Positions 9,954 to 22,230 of a stretch of DNA of 64,000 nt are shown piece after piece. The position numbers were made by a program, and so were the translations under genes. The DNA lies in contig ML769392.1 in the NCBI GenBank assembly GCA_009733575.1, forward strand, positions 1-64,000. Direction: 5' to 3'. The notes beneath the pieces are model-generated. The model was given only the letters and a program-made list of their open reading frames with translations. It was not told the DNA's origin and ran no database searches. This DNA comes from Gymnopus androsaceus JB14. Lineage: Eukaryota > Basidiomycota > Agaricomycetes > Agaricales > Omphalotaceae. How positions within the stretch are numbered: the first letter of the stretch is position 1; every line of letters begins with the position of its first letter.

Positions 9954-10976
9954 TCAAATCACGACGAAGCGAATCTGCGCGTAAGGCGTACGTATAGGGT
10001 TTTCGGGTGGTTCATTCTTCACATAAAAAGCGACTTCGGAAATCCCAAAGGCCTTCGTGTCGCTGACAGAAAGTAACAAACGACAGTTACGCCCAGCATG
10101 CCCTTTCGCTACATCCAGCTGCCATTCGCGCTCTGCATCTGGCAGAGGCAACACCGGGACTCCCAATTACATAGTCGAGACTTTGAGAGAAATAATCCCA
10201 TGTTTCTGAGGGAACCTGCAAGTGTACGAATGCGATTCCCTTCGCCGTGCAAGGGTGTTCGGTGTTCGAAGATGGATTAGTGGGAACCTGAAGGATTCCG
10301 TGAAAAGATCATTGTGAATCAGAGACTTAAAGACAGCGGCACATACTCTGGATTCGCGAGGTGTCACGTCTCCGCAGAAGAACGGGAGCGGAGGCGGCGT
10401 TCCTTCAGCTGGTAGCGGAGAAGTTATAATCCATTTAAGGATTTCTCCATCAGGTCGCGTTCGCCCGCCAGGAGTTTCGGGGCTATACAGAGCATCATCG
10501 CCTCCTGCCTCAGCGCGACTGTTGATAATGTCAGAAATAAGAATAGTTTCTGAGCCGTTGCCTAAGAACGAGTAGTCTATCCAGCCAGGCTTCTTCGAAG
10601 CCCATCGATGATTCTCTCGAGCCAATCTGCCCGGGCTACCAGGAGGATAGGCGTCGACAGGTTTCACGAAAGATATAAGTTCAAGGTATACGTGATCAGC
10701 CAGGATCTACAAACATAGCGTTTCATGGATAGATTTAGGAAAAAACTTCCGTTGAGCTCACTATAAGCGAATTTTCTGTAAGCCCATCGGCATGAGATCC
10801 TCCTGAAAGCACACTGTAAGTAGTTTCAAAGATCAGTTAGTGAATCCGAAATTAAGGATTTGATACAGTACTAACTTGAACCCAAGTTTTTGAAATTGTT
10901 CTGTAGTCTCATTCAGCGATCCCGGAGGTGTAAGGTGGACAATATGATCTAATCGATTCGTGGATGGCAAGGCCAT
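9954..10976 (-). CDS. Glyoxalase-like (VOC fold) protein, frame broken once
   Basis: A protein of the fungal glyoxalase-like family (vicinal oxygen chelate fold). The start at 10976 gives MALPSTNRLDHIVHLTPPGS. Exon 2 continues SGGSHADGLTENSLI, exon 3 ILADHVYLELISFVKPVDAY and then FCGDVTPRESR, and the next exon VPTNPSSNTEHP and GIAFVHLQVPSETWDYF. The frame then breaks. After the codons for DYVI the sequence must skip one base, within the CCC at 10162-10164 on the plus strand (GGG on the coding strand), to continue PVLPLPDAEREWQLDV and end YAQIRFVVI at 9954. Read without the skip, it stops soon after. The substrate is unknown for this family. It is either a pseudogene, a recently broken allele or a sequencing error. 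Confidence 0.75.
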
Positions 10977-11759
10977 AGATAATGGCCCAGGATGGCGTGG
11001 CGTGGGCGTAGTGAGAGCAGAGTCGAGATAATAATTCCACGGCCCGTTTCGATCAAAAACGATCGTAGAATTAGACCTGGGAATGACTATTATCTGCGCG
11101 TCTTCGTAATAAGTACATATGCTGTATAGTGCTTGAGTAGTGCAGATTCTCATTCTAATCATGTTTATTCTTTTGTTGTAGTCATCGCCGGGCAAAAAAA
11201 ACTGGGATATTGAGTTCTTAGCTGGCGCTTTCGCGGTGAGATGAAACTTTCTGGTACAAGTGCTTCTGTTGTCGTCCGGCTTAAATTGTCCGGGCATCTA
11301 TCGTGCACAGAGTTTAGACAGCAGCTTCGATCTAGATCCTACGTTCTTGAGATTTTGGAATACAAGGCTATGAATTGTACGCGTTTTCTTGTGAATCCGA
11401 AGTATAGGCTTGCTCAAATTGATAATCAAGAAGAGCAAAATATAACTCGATAGAAGGATGATCTGTTGCTCAGAGGCGATCTTTGCGTTTTCTTTGAGAA
11501 TGTAAAATAGCACGAAAGAGTAGTCGTAGCACTGACGCGTCATACGCAGTATAACACGTATTGAGTGCAAATTCAGAAGCAAACACATTCCACAATCCTC
11601 AATTCGATGTACATATGTACCAGTTTTGCAGCTCCAGCAAGAACGAAGGTGCTAATGCAGAAGGATACAGCATCTGAAAGTCAAGAAGAAGCGACAGCTC
11701 TGTAGAGACGATTAGAATGCAAATCCGCAAATAACAAATAAAAATACACACATCCTCAG
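10977..11759. other. Intergenic, no gene supported
   Basis: About 780 bp between the glyoxalase-like start and the DBP9 stop. An open minus-strand frame at 11298-11588 (96 codons, hydrophobic, IIL-rich) has no homolog I recognise and no supporting exon structure. The glyoxalase frame is also open upstream of its start to 11297, but that extension does not resemble family N-termini. Confidence 0.45.
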
Positions 11760-13761
11760 TCACTTCCCAAACTTCTTCAACGGATCCCCCTTCTTCTTCC
11801 CTCCTCCCCTCCCCCCTCTCCCACCTGCACCTCCCTTTCCACCTCCCCTCCCCCTTCCGCCTCTTCCACCCCTCCCAGCTCCCCGCATACTCGCAGTCTT
11901 TCTAAACGGCACAAAACCCCCTGCCTCTGCCCTTGCACCGGCGTCCACACCAGCATCGGTGGAGCCAGACCCAGCATTGACACTGGCGGGAATAGCGGCC
12001 GAGGCACCCTTCGGCAAAAGATACCTCGGTACATACTTCATATGCGGCTGAACTCTCGTCGGATGTAGCGGTTTATCATGGCGTAGATACTCCAAATCCA
12101 TTGGATTATCCTCAAAATGTGCCTTTAACCTCCCACTTCTCAAAATCTCCCCCCTCAACGCCTGCACTCTCGCTTCCCTCACTACACTCCGCGTCACACT
12201 CCGTAACGCATCTTCCATTCGATACCTAAAAGCTTCGATTTGTTTCGTGTCGAATTGGTATGGGAGGATTTTCGAGGTGGTAGCTAATTGTTGCGCTTTT
12301 TCGATCTTGGCAAATATTTTTTCATCGTTGGTGCCAACGAAACTCAATGCCATCCCCGTCCGTCCCGCTCTCGCAGTCCTCCCAATACGATGCGTATAAG
12401 CCCTCGCGGACGAGGGGAGGTCAAAGTTTAGGACGCAGGCGACGTCGATAAAGTCGATGCCGCGGGTGACGCCGTATTCGGATTTGGCGTTGTTTTTAGT
12501 GGTGTTGGATTTGGATTTGCGTTTTTGGGAAGGAGGGAGAGGGTCTGGGTCTGCGCGTTTTCGTTTCCGGGAGCCTGAGCCTGAGCTTGAGCCCGAGTTT
12601 GCAGGAATCGTGGAAGGATCTTCTCGTTGGGTAGACGTGACTATCGCGGAAGAAAGTAAGAAACGAAAGGAAGTAGGGTTATGCCGCTGCGTTGCTTACA
12701 TTCCTCCATCTCCTCATCCTCTCCTTTGTCGTGGTCGTCGTCACTATCCTCCTCCCTCCCTCCACTCTCATCTGACGCAATAATATAATCATACACACCC
12801 TTATTGAATTCTTGGACTGTGTGGTACCTGCGTGCGCGTAAGTAAACCGTAAATTGTACCCCGAAGCCAACTCGACCCACCTCGAATTAACGGGCAACTC
12901 CGAGTTGAGGACACAACATTTGATACTAAACTGTTCCAAAAACAACTTGAGGCGGTAACATCTGTCGACGCTGGCGCCGTCCTTGGACTTGTCGTCGGCG
13001 TTGACGAAAATAATACACTTGCCTCTTACAAGCTTCAACTTGAGTATGACATAGGTGAGGAGGAATTTGTCCTCTTCGGACGAACAGCGGACGGCGTATT
13101 GGGTGAGATTGGATAAGGAGTCGGGGGTGTCTTCGAGGTTCAGGATGGCCGGATTCCTCAACCCAATCATGCCTTTCAACACCTCTACATCCTCGGTCAT
13201 CGTAGCGCTCATCAGGAACGTTTGATAGACTTTTGGTAGATACGAGCCGTTGAAGATCTGGCGTATATCCTCATCGTGACCATAAGAAAGCACGAGATCT
13301 GCTTCGTCGATAACGAGGGATTCGAGGTGTGGGGTTTGAAGGACCTTGGATTGAAAAAGAGCCAGAGCTCGTGCAGGCGTAGCTACCACGATATCGGGTG
13401 CACTCGCACTAGCAGTATTGGCAGCATTAACGACAACGACACCCTCACAGTACTTGCACAACGCAACAAGGTACCTCGTAACCTGCTCTGCGAGTTCACG
13501 TGTGGGTACGAGGATCAGAGCTCGAGTGCCAGTAGTAGCCCCCGCCAAAATCTTCTGCACAACAGGCAGACAATACGCGGCCGTCTTTCCACTGCCGGTC
13601 CTAGCTCGCGCTACTATATCTCTAGCTTCACCTAGTGCCAACGGAATGGCTTGAGCCTGGATAGGTGTTGAATGTGAGAATTTCATGTCTGCTAGGGCCC
13701 GCAGGAGGCGTGGGTCGAGCAGGTGCGAGAAGGAGGAAAAGGTGGCCATAGTCTCGACCAT
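11760..13761 (-). CDS. DBP9: DEAD-box RNA helicase Dbp9 (ribosome 60S assembly)
   Basis: ATP-dependent RNA helicase acting in the nucleolus on 60S precursors. Motifs in order: Q-motif region [16 protein letters not shown]; motif I ARTGSGKT; Ia [27 protein letters not shown] (DEAD); III MSATM; then, after two introns, motif [13 protein letters not shown] and [15 protein letters not shown]. The insert typical of Dbp9, between strands of the second RecA domain, is present. It is acidic ([16 protein letters not shown]) and then basic ([19 protein letters not shown]), possibly a nuclear signal. The C-terminus is a Gly/Arg-rich tail ([15 protein letters not shown]) ending DPLKKFGK. Introns: donor near 12881 and donor near 12700, the latter with acceptor GATAG near 12640. 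The start is at 13761, with a second ATG four codons on. Length is about 610 residues. The co-oriented CTF4 gene lies upstream. Confidence 0.93.
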
Positions 13762-14289
13762 TTTGGGGAGGAGGAGAAAAGATGAAAAATATGATCAGAA
13801 ATGGAATAAGCGCTCTGTCTTTGAGATGCTTGCGCGCTTATATTACTATCAATCTTCCGTCGCGGTTGTAAAATGCATTATGCAAATACCAACTCATTCT
13901 TTTTCTTATTCTAATCCTAATCCTAGATGCCACCACCGCCTCTCCCGGTACACCTGCCTAGAAGGAAATCCCCTTTTTTGCTCCTCGACTTGCTACTTGA
14001 AGATATTATACGGTGACTGCGAGTCGCCGACACCTCCATAATTAAAAACAATGCTTGCCATGAGACTAGTTTACATATCTCGATTCATACTTCAACGTTC
14101 CATAGATGTTAGACGTGAGTTTGAACGGCCAAAGTGCTAAAACTGAAAAAAATGTATGCGAATACATAGATAATACAAGCATAAAATACATCTACAACAC
14201 TTGCGAAAGGTAAGGTAAATTACAACTGTGCAGGAAATGATCAGCCAAAGAGATTCGAAAAACATCTACAATGATCACTATACCTACAC
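13762..14289. promoter_or_regulatory. DBP9 upstream region and CTF4 3' flank
   Basis: About 530 bp between two co-oriented minus-strand genes. The part nearest 13762 must hold the DBP9 promoter. AT-rich sequence around 14140-14200 fits the CTF4 polyadenylation region. No further gene seen. Confidence 0.4.
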
Positions 14290-17200
14290 TTATAGTCCAT
14301 CCTCAACTAGCTGCGTTTCCTCCCAGTCATCAGGCTGCGTTTCAATCTGCGACGCATCAGCCATCGTCACATCGCTCACTTGGGACTCTGGTTCGTCAAT
14401 CGGAGGAGGCGTCAAAGCAGTAGCCTTCTTTTTCCCCGTATTCCTCTTTTCTCCGAAACCAAAAAGTGTTTGCTGACGAGGCCCTTCCTTCTTCTCCGAT
14501 TTTTCCTTCTCCTTGCTTTTGACTGCTGCATTATTGGCGCCTAGAAATGAACGAGAAAAAGTTACACAAGGGAATTCAATGCGAGACGTTTTCGCTCACG
14601 TTTCGTAGGTTTCGCTGGCGTTGTCTCCGCCGCATCGACTTTGTCAAAGAAGCTTTCGCTCTTCAATACAGTCTTATTACCTGCCTTCCTGGCGAAGGGA
14701 TTTTTATTGGTGTCCACGGCAGGTTTTCGAGCAAAGGGGTTCGCTTCTGTAGTGGATATCAACATTTACGAATTCTCAATTAGGAAGAGAAACTTACTCT
14801 GTTTCGGTGGAGGCATTGATATGCTGATGTCACTCTGGGACTCCATCTCCACGTCCTCAAAGTCATTCCGTTTGCGCTTCTCCATTGAGAAGTTTGTAGA
14901 AGGCGCAAGCGGGTCGCTCTCAGTGTCCTCGGAGGAGATTTTCGGTGCGTTGGCCGCATACTTTGTGTTCTCGATTGAGGGTGTCGCACGAGATAGACCT
15001 GATCTAAAAATCGCTGGTGGAGGCCCAAAGTCCTGGAAGGCTTTCGGTTGCAAAGTCGTCGCCCCGTTCATATCAACATCCGGTAGCCGCTGTGGTCGAG
15101 CGTCGATTTTATTCCATCGTCGGCGCTTTTCTCGTGCAGCCTCGAAGCGATCTTCACTATCTTCCCTGATCTGCTTGAGTACCTGCACCTTCTCTTTGAA
15201 TCCGACCAAGTGGTAAAAGTCTGCAATTTTCGCAACCATATCGAAGGTCTGGATGTTATGGAGGAGTTTCGCGAGTTCGATAGCTCGATGGATGTTGTCT
15301 TCCTTGCAAGCGGCTTGAATGAGTAAGATGAATTCCTTGTCGATTGCTTTCTCTTTGGAAATTATATCGTCCGTCGTCAGCTCGTCGTCGTCCAAGGTTT
15401 CCATTGCCATTTCCTTGAAAAGAAGCTCTCGTTCGATCCTGTATAGCAAGTTGATTTGATGCAACTTTGTATAAAATTAACGGGCTTACTGCTCCTCTTT
15501 TTCGTTAGCGGTGTTGAAAGGCATTCGCAAAGGCAACTCCATAACAAGCGGTCTTGGAAACCCGGGATGCTCTTGTCGTCCCTGGGTATCTTGATCAGTT
15601 AAATACTAGCAGCAGGAACCTTGCTGGACTAACCTTCAATATCAGGCACATAAATGTACTTCCTGTAATACCAACGGGCCAGTACGACTCGTCTTTTCCA
15701 GCGCGACGCTCTAACAAGTTCGTATCCAAGACGCAAACCCATGTCGCATGGTGAGGGACGCGATGTTTCGCAACGAGATGAACCATTCCCGAGCTATCGT
15801 AGATCACTGGCGCCTGATATAAGCCGGTTAAAAGAATACAGGTATGAGCAGGTTCCAGACAACTTACGCCTTCCTGAGTAATGCCAATCCATTTCAAGGT
15901 GTGTCCTTTCGGTATAGGAAGCTCGTCACGTTGTCGTACGCTCAAATCCTCAAAGTTGTACATTTTATAGCAGAGCGATTGAGAACCTGACTTAATCAGT
16001 ACCCTGTATATCACCATTCAAGACATGACTTACCGTCAATTGTCGTAGCTCCGGCACGATATACCACCACTACCCACTCGTCTCCGGCTACCATCGTGAC
16101 AAAATCACCGCCGAGAGCGAGCAAGCGTCGCTCTCGGCCTGTCCCAGAGAGAAATATCAGCTGGCCCTCGGAAGTCGCCACTACGACGTTTCCGAAACCC
16201 ATAAAGTCACTATCTGAATTATTCTTGAAGCTTCGGGACGGTGTCATGCCACCAGCCGCAATTCCCAACACCTTCGTGCTCTTCTTCTTCAGAGAATACG
16301 TCCAGTCATTCTGCGAAGTCGTCCATGACCCGTAAGGCTTATATAGAACTAGCGAGTCGCTGGCGAAGAGGGCTCCTCGTTCACCTAAATGAAATATGTT
16401 AGAAAGAATCAAGTGAACAATCAAGCTACTAACCTAGATACGCAAGGTGGCATTTGTGAGTATCATTGAAGTGGTAGCTCTTCCGAGCGGACTTATCGAA
16501 AAAGTCCACACTGACGAGGTTGTACTCTTCTTGGTCTGACTGGGTTGCCTCTATGACACCAAGCATATTGTAGGCTACCATCGAATGAGGGAACGACATA
16601 CTTTTGAACACTCAAGGACACTTACCCAAATATCGCTTATTTCCCTGGAATGGCGTTGATCCTGGCTGGAACGCCGGCTGAGCTTTGGTGATGCTCACTG
16701 GATACGGATGTCAGCAAGAACGAGACGTACGTAGAGAGCTGCTCACCCATCTCCCTCACAAGAGTATCATCTTTATCACGAAACTTTGTGGGTTTATCTT
16801 CCATATAACCGCCAACATCGTCAATTACAAAGTCCCGATCTTCGACATCAAAGTTGGGTTCGCCTTCGTCGCCCGCGACAAGGTCGTCGTCGTCGTCGAT
16901 AGCAGCTAGATCGTCGAGCGAGAGTTCAGCTTCCTGAGCGAAAAGACCAGCAGCTGCAGGAGCAGATTTGGATGTCGTTGCGGCCGATGGACGTTTGAGA
17001 GAGCTGGGTAAATGTAGAGGTATGGGTTCGCGCCATCGTACAAAGTTTCCGGATGAGTCTGTCCAGGCAATAAGGTGCTCAGTTGGGGAAAAGGCTATCT
17101 GGTTGGTGACAGAACCAGTATTTTCGATGTCTACAGAGAGAGAAATTAGCATCTTGCGCAAACCCTGTTCGATGTGCTCTTACTTTGTTACCAGTTGTCG

Positions 17201-18315
17201 TTTGTCGGTAGACCAGATATACACGAATGATTTAGATGCTGTCGCCAGATACAAGCCATTCGGAGAGACAGCTAACGCTGTAATCGTTTCGGTGACCTCT
17301 TTATCCGTGAACTTTCCCAACTGTGTCCAGTCTTTGTTCGAAATGCATATCACAGTCTGGACAAGGAGTTGAGCTGATGCTGTGAGGACGCGAGTGTGGA
17401 GAGAGAGTACCGTGTGTTTTAGAAATAACATAAAATTGCTCTCCCGAAGGATGCCAGATAACAGAACAGTCATGCGAGAATTCCGGTAAGCTAAACGAAG
17501 ACGCGTTAGTTCGTTCGAGGGGAAATTGAAAGAGGAAGAACACACTTGGGGTCGACGACGGACGGTATGATTCCGTCCAAAGTATGTATTATTGAAGGTT
17601 CCTCTCCTGACACATCCCAGACGATAATTTTCCCATCAGAGGCACAAGTAGTCTAGACAAAGTGAGTCGGTTGACACGCCGTAAAACGCGCACCACGCAC
17701 CAGGGTTAAAGACTTGGGATGCCACGATGCCTTGCGTACGTTGTGTTTGTGACCGTGCAAAAGCATGACCTTTAGCGTGTCCTCCATATCGATGACTTTG
17801 GCGATAGGATTGCTGTAAACCAGGATGTCAATGACGCGTAAATCTATGAAATAATTTCACTACGCACTCTGAGGTCACTGCTAGTCGTTTTCCTTGCGGG
17901 TCAAGAGATATACATCTTATAGGAACCCCGGCTCCTTCTGTTATATCTCCGTGATGCTCACTCTTGTCTTTGACATATCGACGAACAAGAGAGTCTTCGC
18001 TGCTTGATATCCAGCAGTCATCCTACTCAAAAGCATCAGTTCCAAAGTAGCGAAAAAAAGAAGATGGTTGACGCACCGAGGCTACAATTGAAGTTATAGC
18101 GTGCTCCGCGTCCATTATGCGTTCCGGCTCCTGTTCAGCGCCTTCTGCAACCTTCCATATACGAACGACAGTATCCCCGCCACCTGTAAAAGCGCGTCTA
18201 CGAGAATTGAGAGCGCGTAAAGCGTTGAAGGGCGAGCTCCAGCTTACATTCCATCAACAGCAAACGCGAGGCAAGTTTGTCCTTCGCCGTGAGCAAGCAC
18301 TTCTTGGAACGACAT
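14290..18315 (-). CDS. CTF4: Ctf4/Mcl1 (WDHD1/AND-1) replisome adaptor
   Basis: Hub protein coupling CMG helicase to polymerase alpha and cohesion factors. The start at 18315 reads [15 protein letters not shown] and continues into WD40 repeats ([40 protein letters not shown]), about 330 residues. An acidic linker ([17 protein letters not shown]) follows, and then the middle SepB/Mcl1 propeller ([48 protein letters not shown]). The C-terminal helical domain runs through [17 protein letters not shown] and [17 protein letters not shown] basic disordered tail holds two NPFARK repeats, a PIP-like QQTLFGF near 14455-14490 and ends [10 protein letters not shown] (TAA at 14292-14290). There are more than ten introns. 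The joins I checked keep frame. The acceptor of intron 1 must be CTCGTAG, giving IRAFTGGGD. Length and order match the family. Confidence 0.92.
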
Positions 18316-18558
18316 GCTGATAGTAGATGAAGCAAACAAGAAATTGAAGAAACGCGTGAGGAGCGGGCACGTGCTGCTCGGACCGAGATCCGAACAGTTC
18401 AGCTGTTCAGCTCATTAGTCATCACTTTCTACCTGGGCGTACTACATCCAACATCTCCAGTATTAAATCCTGCTCAATTCCTTTGAAGTCATTCGTCCCG
18501 TCCGGTGGAAAATCACATGAATTTCTAACAAGCACGCTGTCATAACTTCACCACTACT
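18316..18558. promoter_or_regulatory. Divergent promoter, CTF4 / TMEM135-like
   Basis: 243 bp between two start codons pointing away from each other, so one regulatory region serves both. No sequence element stood out beyond GCGGGCACGTGC (18363-18374), which contains the E-box-like CACGTG. Confidence 0.5.
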
Positions 18559-20443
18559 ATGGATTTGGAGCTGCCTGAAGATCCTACTCATCCTGTCCAG
18601 GTAGCAATCCGAACCTATGGTCTCGCGTTATCTCTCTCTTTAGGTCCTTCTTTGGTTCCTTTCGTGTTGTCCCTCTTCACCAGACGCAAGTCTTCGAAAA
18701 CTAGTCTAGCTAGTTTGAGAAATGTTCTCCGGCGAGAATTGGGCTACGATGGTTTTGCTTTTGCCATCACACTTGGAATTGGCGGAGGTGCTGCTCTACG
18801 ACGCTTATGGGAATCACTAGAATCGAATGTAGATCACCGGCAGGACAAGTCCAGATCATGGCTTTTCTACTTCAATTCGCGACTGTCGCCGTCTCAAAAG
18901 ACGTTTATCGCCAATGTATTCACCTCTTCATTATCCATTCTTCTCCTTCAGGCTGGCAGACGGCGTTCGAAACGTCTTCGCATCCCAGCTATGCCCATTC
19001 CATACACATATACTCCTTCCAATCGCCCGCTTGCACCCTCTCCTACCCTAGATCTCACTCTCCTCGTACTTGTACGAGCTATGGACGTCGCTTTCCAATC
19101 TATCATCCTAAAATTCACCGCCAAGGCGGAACCGGAACCCTTGGTTGAGCCTGGCAAAGTAATCCCATAAATCAAAGGTTAAGCTGACAACCAGACTCGA
19201 TGCACTCGTGTTTTGGGCTTGCAGTGCACGGTCAGTTCAGTGTCCTCCTATCTTATTCTCCTCTGTACTAACCTTGTAATTCTAGCATCATGTGGTGTTT
19301 CTTCTACGAACCTGAAAGGTACTACAAAGGTCCGATTTTGCTATTGACACAGAATTGACTCGTGCTCTAGACTTCCCTCCACATACGTCAAGTGGATCAG
19401 GACGCTTGCAGGTGTGGATGCCCGCCTTCTTCGCACTTTGCGCCTCATACGTTCCGGAGAATGGACGTATACACGCGGCTCTCCTACCCAACCTACAATT
19501 CTCACTTCCTACGCAAAGGATCTGGGTTATCCATCATCTTGGGGTGATCCTCTTCGTCTTCCTGCCTTTGGGGGACCCTCGGCAGAGAATACATGGAAGG
19601 CGCTAGGAGTACAAGGTCGTCAAGACCTTGGTGGAGTCCCCTGCGAGCTGGTACACGGAGGTGTTGGGAGTGGTTTGTCCTTGGCTGGCAGCTGTACGGC
19701 CAACTCGAGTATCCGAGGAGTGAAAGCCTTCTTCGAAGCAGTCCTAGTTTATCTTCCTGTAAGCTTTTCTTCGCCTATCGATCAGCGCGGAACTTACTCT
19801 CTCGACCGTTAGGCCCATTTCCTGCCGGTTCTTATAACACGACCCCAAGTTCTCCTTCGTCCGCATCGAGTACTCGCTACCCTTCTCGGGACTTTTCGAA
19901 GTGCCGCTTTCCTATCTACGTTCATCTCATCATTCTGGCTCGCAGTCTGCTTCACTCGAACTCTCGCACTGGCCCGCCTCTTCCCCAACATATCGCACAA
20001 TTTTTGGGACGGACCTCGAGGATGCATTCTCGCTGGATGTTTACTGTGCGGGAGTAGCATCTGGATTGAGAATGGTCGTCGTAGGGGAGAGATGGCGTTG
20101 TACGTTCTACCTAGAGCGCTGAGAAGTTTTATATCCGATAGATTAATGAGGAATAGAGCCGCGACAGTGTTGGAGAGGTAAATGTTGTCCATTAGATGTG
20201 TCTTATGGTTCTGATCGACTGACTGCTCATAGGCTTACGTTTATCTTGTCCTTGTCGACGCTGTTGACTGCTGCTATCCACAAACCAGAGTCTCTAAGAG
20301 GCTTGTCTCGATGGGGTCTCGCTTTCGTTATGAAGGGCCCGAGCACAGGGTTCTGGCAGCGTCGAAGGAAAAACTTTGAGACACGTCCTGGAACTCCAGC
20401 TTTCGAGCCACCGCTATTAAAAGATGACGAAAAGTTGGTATAG
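18559..20443 (+). CDS. TMEM135-like integral membrane protein
   Basis: Multi-pass membrane protein resembling TMEM135, which in animals sits in peroxisomes or mitochondria and affects lipid and mitochondrial dynamics; the fungal role is inferred only. Exon 1 encodes MDLELPEDPTHPVQVAIRTY and hydrophobic spans with a GIGGGAALRR turn. The family signature LTTRLDALVFWACSARIMW, interrupted by an intron before IMW, is followed by CFFYEPERLPSTYVKWIRTL. Further hydrophobic helices (FLSTFISSFWLAVCF, CILAGCLLCGSSIW) lead to SRWGLAFVMKGPSTGFWQRR and a stop at 20443. The first intron is awkward: the frame needs acceptor TTAAG before LTTR, leaving either a 43-bp intron with donor GTTGAG or a 25-bp one with GTAATC, so that exon end is uncertain. 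Other joins are clear. Confidence 0.8.
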
Positions 20444-20992
20444 TAGGACACTTTATACACAGGATTATTATACTGTATGTTACATTCGGAAACCTATCTG
20501 TAGATTCCCCAAACTGTAACAGCTTTTGACGGATTGGTAAACGCCTCGAACGATACAGAAGCACAATGCTATCAGACTGATAGCATTGCGCGAGGTCGGA
20601 AAACAGCTGGTCCCAACAAATTTTCATCAGCGTCAGACGTCTGTAGAATTTCTAATACTTGCTTCAGGAAACCGTTGTTTACCTTATCCTCAGGCGAGCA
20701 ATCTATCTCTTTGGTGCCATTTCGATAGTGCTCATCGTTCTACAGGAGCCTCTGTAATGGCATTATGGAAAACAAGTTATTTTTATTAGGAAAATAGATA
20801 ACAGAGGAAACGCATTCACCCTTGAAGCTTGAAAGGTTGCGTCCATTCACCCATCATCTTAACAGTATTTATTGAGATGATGGAGACGTACAATCTAAAC
20901 TACTACCTTTCAATTTTTCCTCGCACAGACAGAGAGTGACAACACTGGTGAGTCCTGCAAGATATCTCCGCTAGACTAGAGCCCGAGCCAAT
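20444..20992. other. Intergenic, convergent 3' flanks
   Basis: About 550 bp between the TMEM135-like stop and the F-box stop. Short frames here are antisense to one another and not credible. A small inverted repeat GCAATGCTATC / GATAGCATTGC lies at about 20563-20590 (AATGCTATCAGACTGATAGCATT, nearly perfect hairpin), possibly a terminator-like or processing structure. Confidence 0.5.
20564..20589. repeat. Hairpin AATGCTATCAG / CTGATAGCATT
   Basis: Perfect 11-bp arms with almost no loop, within the 3' flank of the TMEM135-like gene. It may form a cruciform or RNA hairpin. No function can be assigned. Confidence 0.65.
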
Positions 20993-22230
20993 TTAATCAT
21001 TCATTATATGCACTACCAGCTTCCCCGATCCCTCCAAAAATGGAAGCTTTTCACTGAGTGATTTGCCAACACCACCGGGAATATGGTATCCCCGGGCTGC
21101 AATTAGCTTGAAGTCCACTGTTTTGAGTGAAGCAAACTCTGGCTTCGCAAGCAGCGCATCAATTGAAGCCCATGACTTCCAATGATGAGGTTGCAATAGG
21201 TTAGACTGAGAATGCCTAATAAGTAGACCAATGGTCAAATGTTGGAGAGGAAATAGATTGCCATCTAAGAGAGGGCTGAAAAGTACCCAGATCCACACGT
21301 CGGGGTTGTTTTCACAAGAACTCATCAAGGATAAGTTGCGTAAGTTAGGGGTGCATCCAAGGTGAGCCAGATCGAGTTCTAAGCCTACAAGACTGGTAAG
21401 CTGAAGTGACAGCATGTAATTTGTAGTTTGAATTTTGAAATATGCGTACCTGCATATGGCCGTGTCTGCCGCAACTTCAACTGTCTAAGATTGGTGCCAA
21501 AGTACTGCAAAGTCACTATATCTACCTCGCTGGTGATCTCCAATGAATTTAGATTGCCAACTTCAAAGGGACACCAGTCTTGTTGGAACCAAGTCGTGAA
21601 GGGAAGAAAGCTGCTCGTGAACCGTAAGTCACTAAGCTGTATATGCCGAGGTTTCATTTCTGACTCGGGGAGTGAATTTGGCACTTTCGAGTCCTCGCAA
21701 ACCACACTGGCATCCAGCACCTTCAAATTCTTCATACCACTGAGAAGAGATGCCAGTTCCGCAAATGTGGGGAGCTCAAACTGAATGGCACAGAAATGAG
21801 TTACTGAAGGAGCCTTGCAGATTTCAGTCAAGACTGCCTTCAGCAAAGGAGGCAGAGATTTCCATTCGACGAAATGGAATATTAGCTTCTTCACCTCTGA
21901 GAGTCGTTGAACCAGGCTGGCTGTAGCAGTATACACAGGCGTGGCAGCGTGTGCAAACGACTGAAGTTCGAGGGTTCGAACATACGATGCCAGATAAGGT
22001 TTCTCCAAGAATAATGCATGCAAAAATGTAGGGGCCTTCAGATATGCATCTATGATTGGAGGCGCGAACCCCGAGGGCAAATGGAGAACGATTTCTCGGA
22101 AGATGCCACGCTGCGAGGAGCGAACCCAGGCTCTTCCAACTAGCGCGCAGTTGAGAAGAGTATGTCTGTCAAAGTAGAGGTTCTCGAGGATGCAGTCTAC
22201 AAGTTCGTTGGGTATACGTCTCTCCATCAT
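20993..22230 (-). CDS. F-box protein with leucine-rich C-terminal region
   Basis: Likely substrate receptor of an SCF ubiquitin ligase. The N-terminus RRIPNELVDCILENLYFDRH and TLLNCALVGRAWV fit the F-box fold. What follows is the loose LRR-like pattern common to the large basidiomycete F-box family (LKVLDASVVCED, LNSLEITSEVD, LRQLKLRQTRPYAG, then LELDLAHLGCTPNLRNLSL). One intron: donor GTACGC near 21450, acceptor CTTGTAG near 21383, carrying one base across. The more obvious CTTCAG acceptor would break frame. The end is SGKLVVHIMND. Length is about 390 residues. The target is unknown, and such genes are numerous and variable in Agaricomycetes. Confidence 0.82.

Noticed and set aside
11298..11588. 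Minus-strand 96-codon hydrophobic frame
   Set aside because: AT-rich low-complexity frame in an intergenic region; no homology recognised.
18250..18280. Apparent frame break at the first intron of CTF4
   Set aside because: Moving the acceptor upstream to CTCGTAG restores frame and the WD40 strand [12 protein letters not shown].
21380..21455. Apparent frame break in the F-box gene
   Set aside because: The acceptor CTTGTAG instead of CTTCAG joins the exons in frame with continuous LRR-like sequence.
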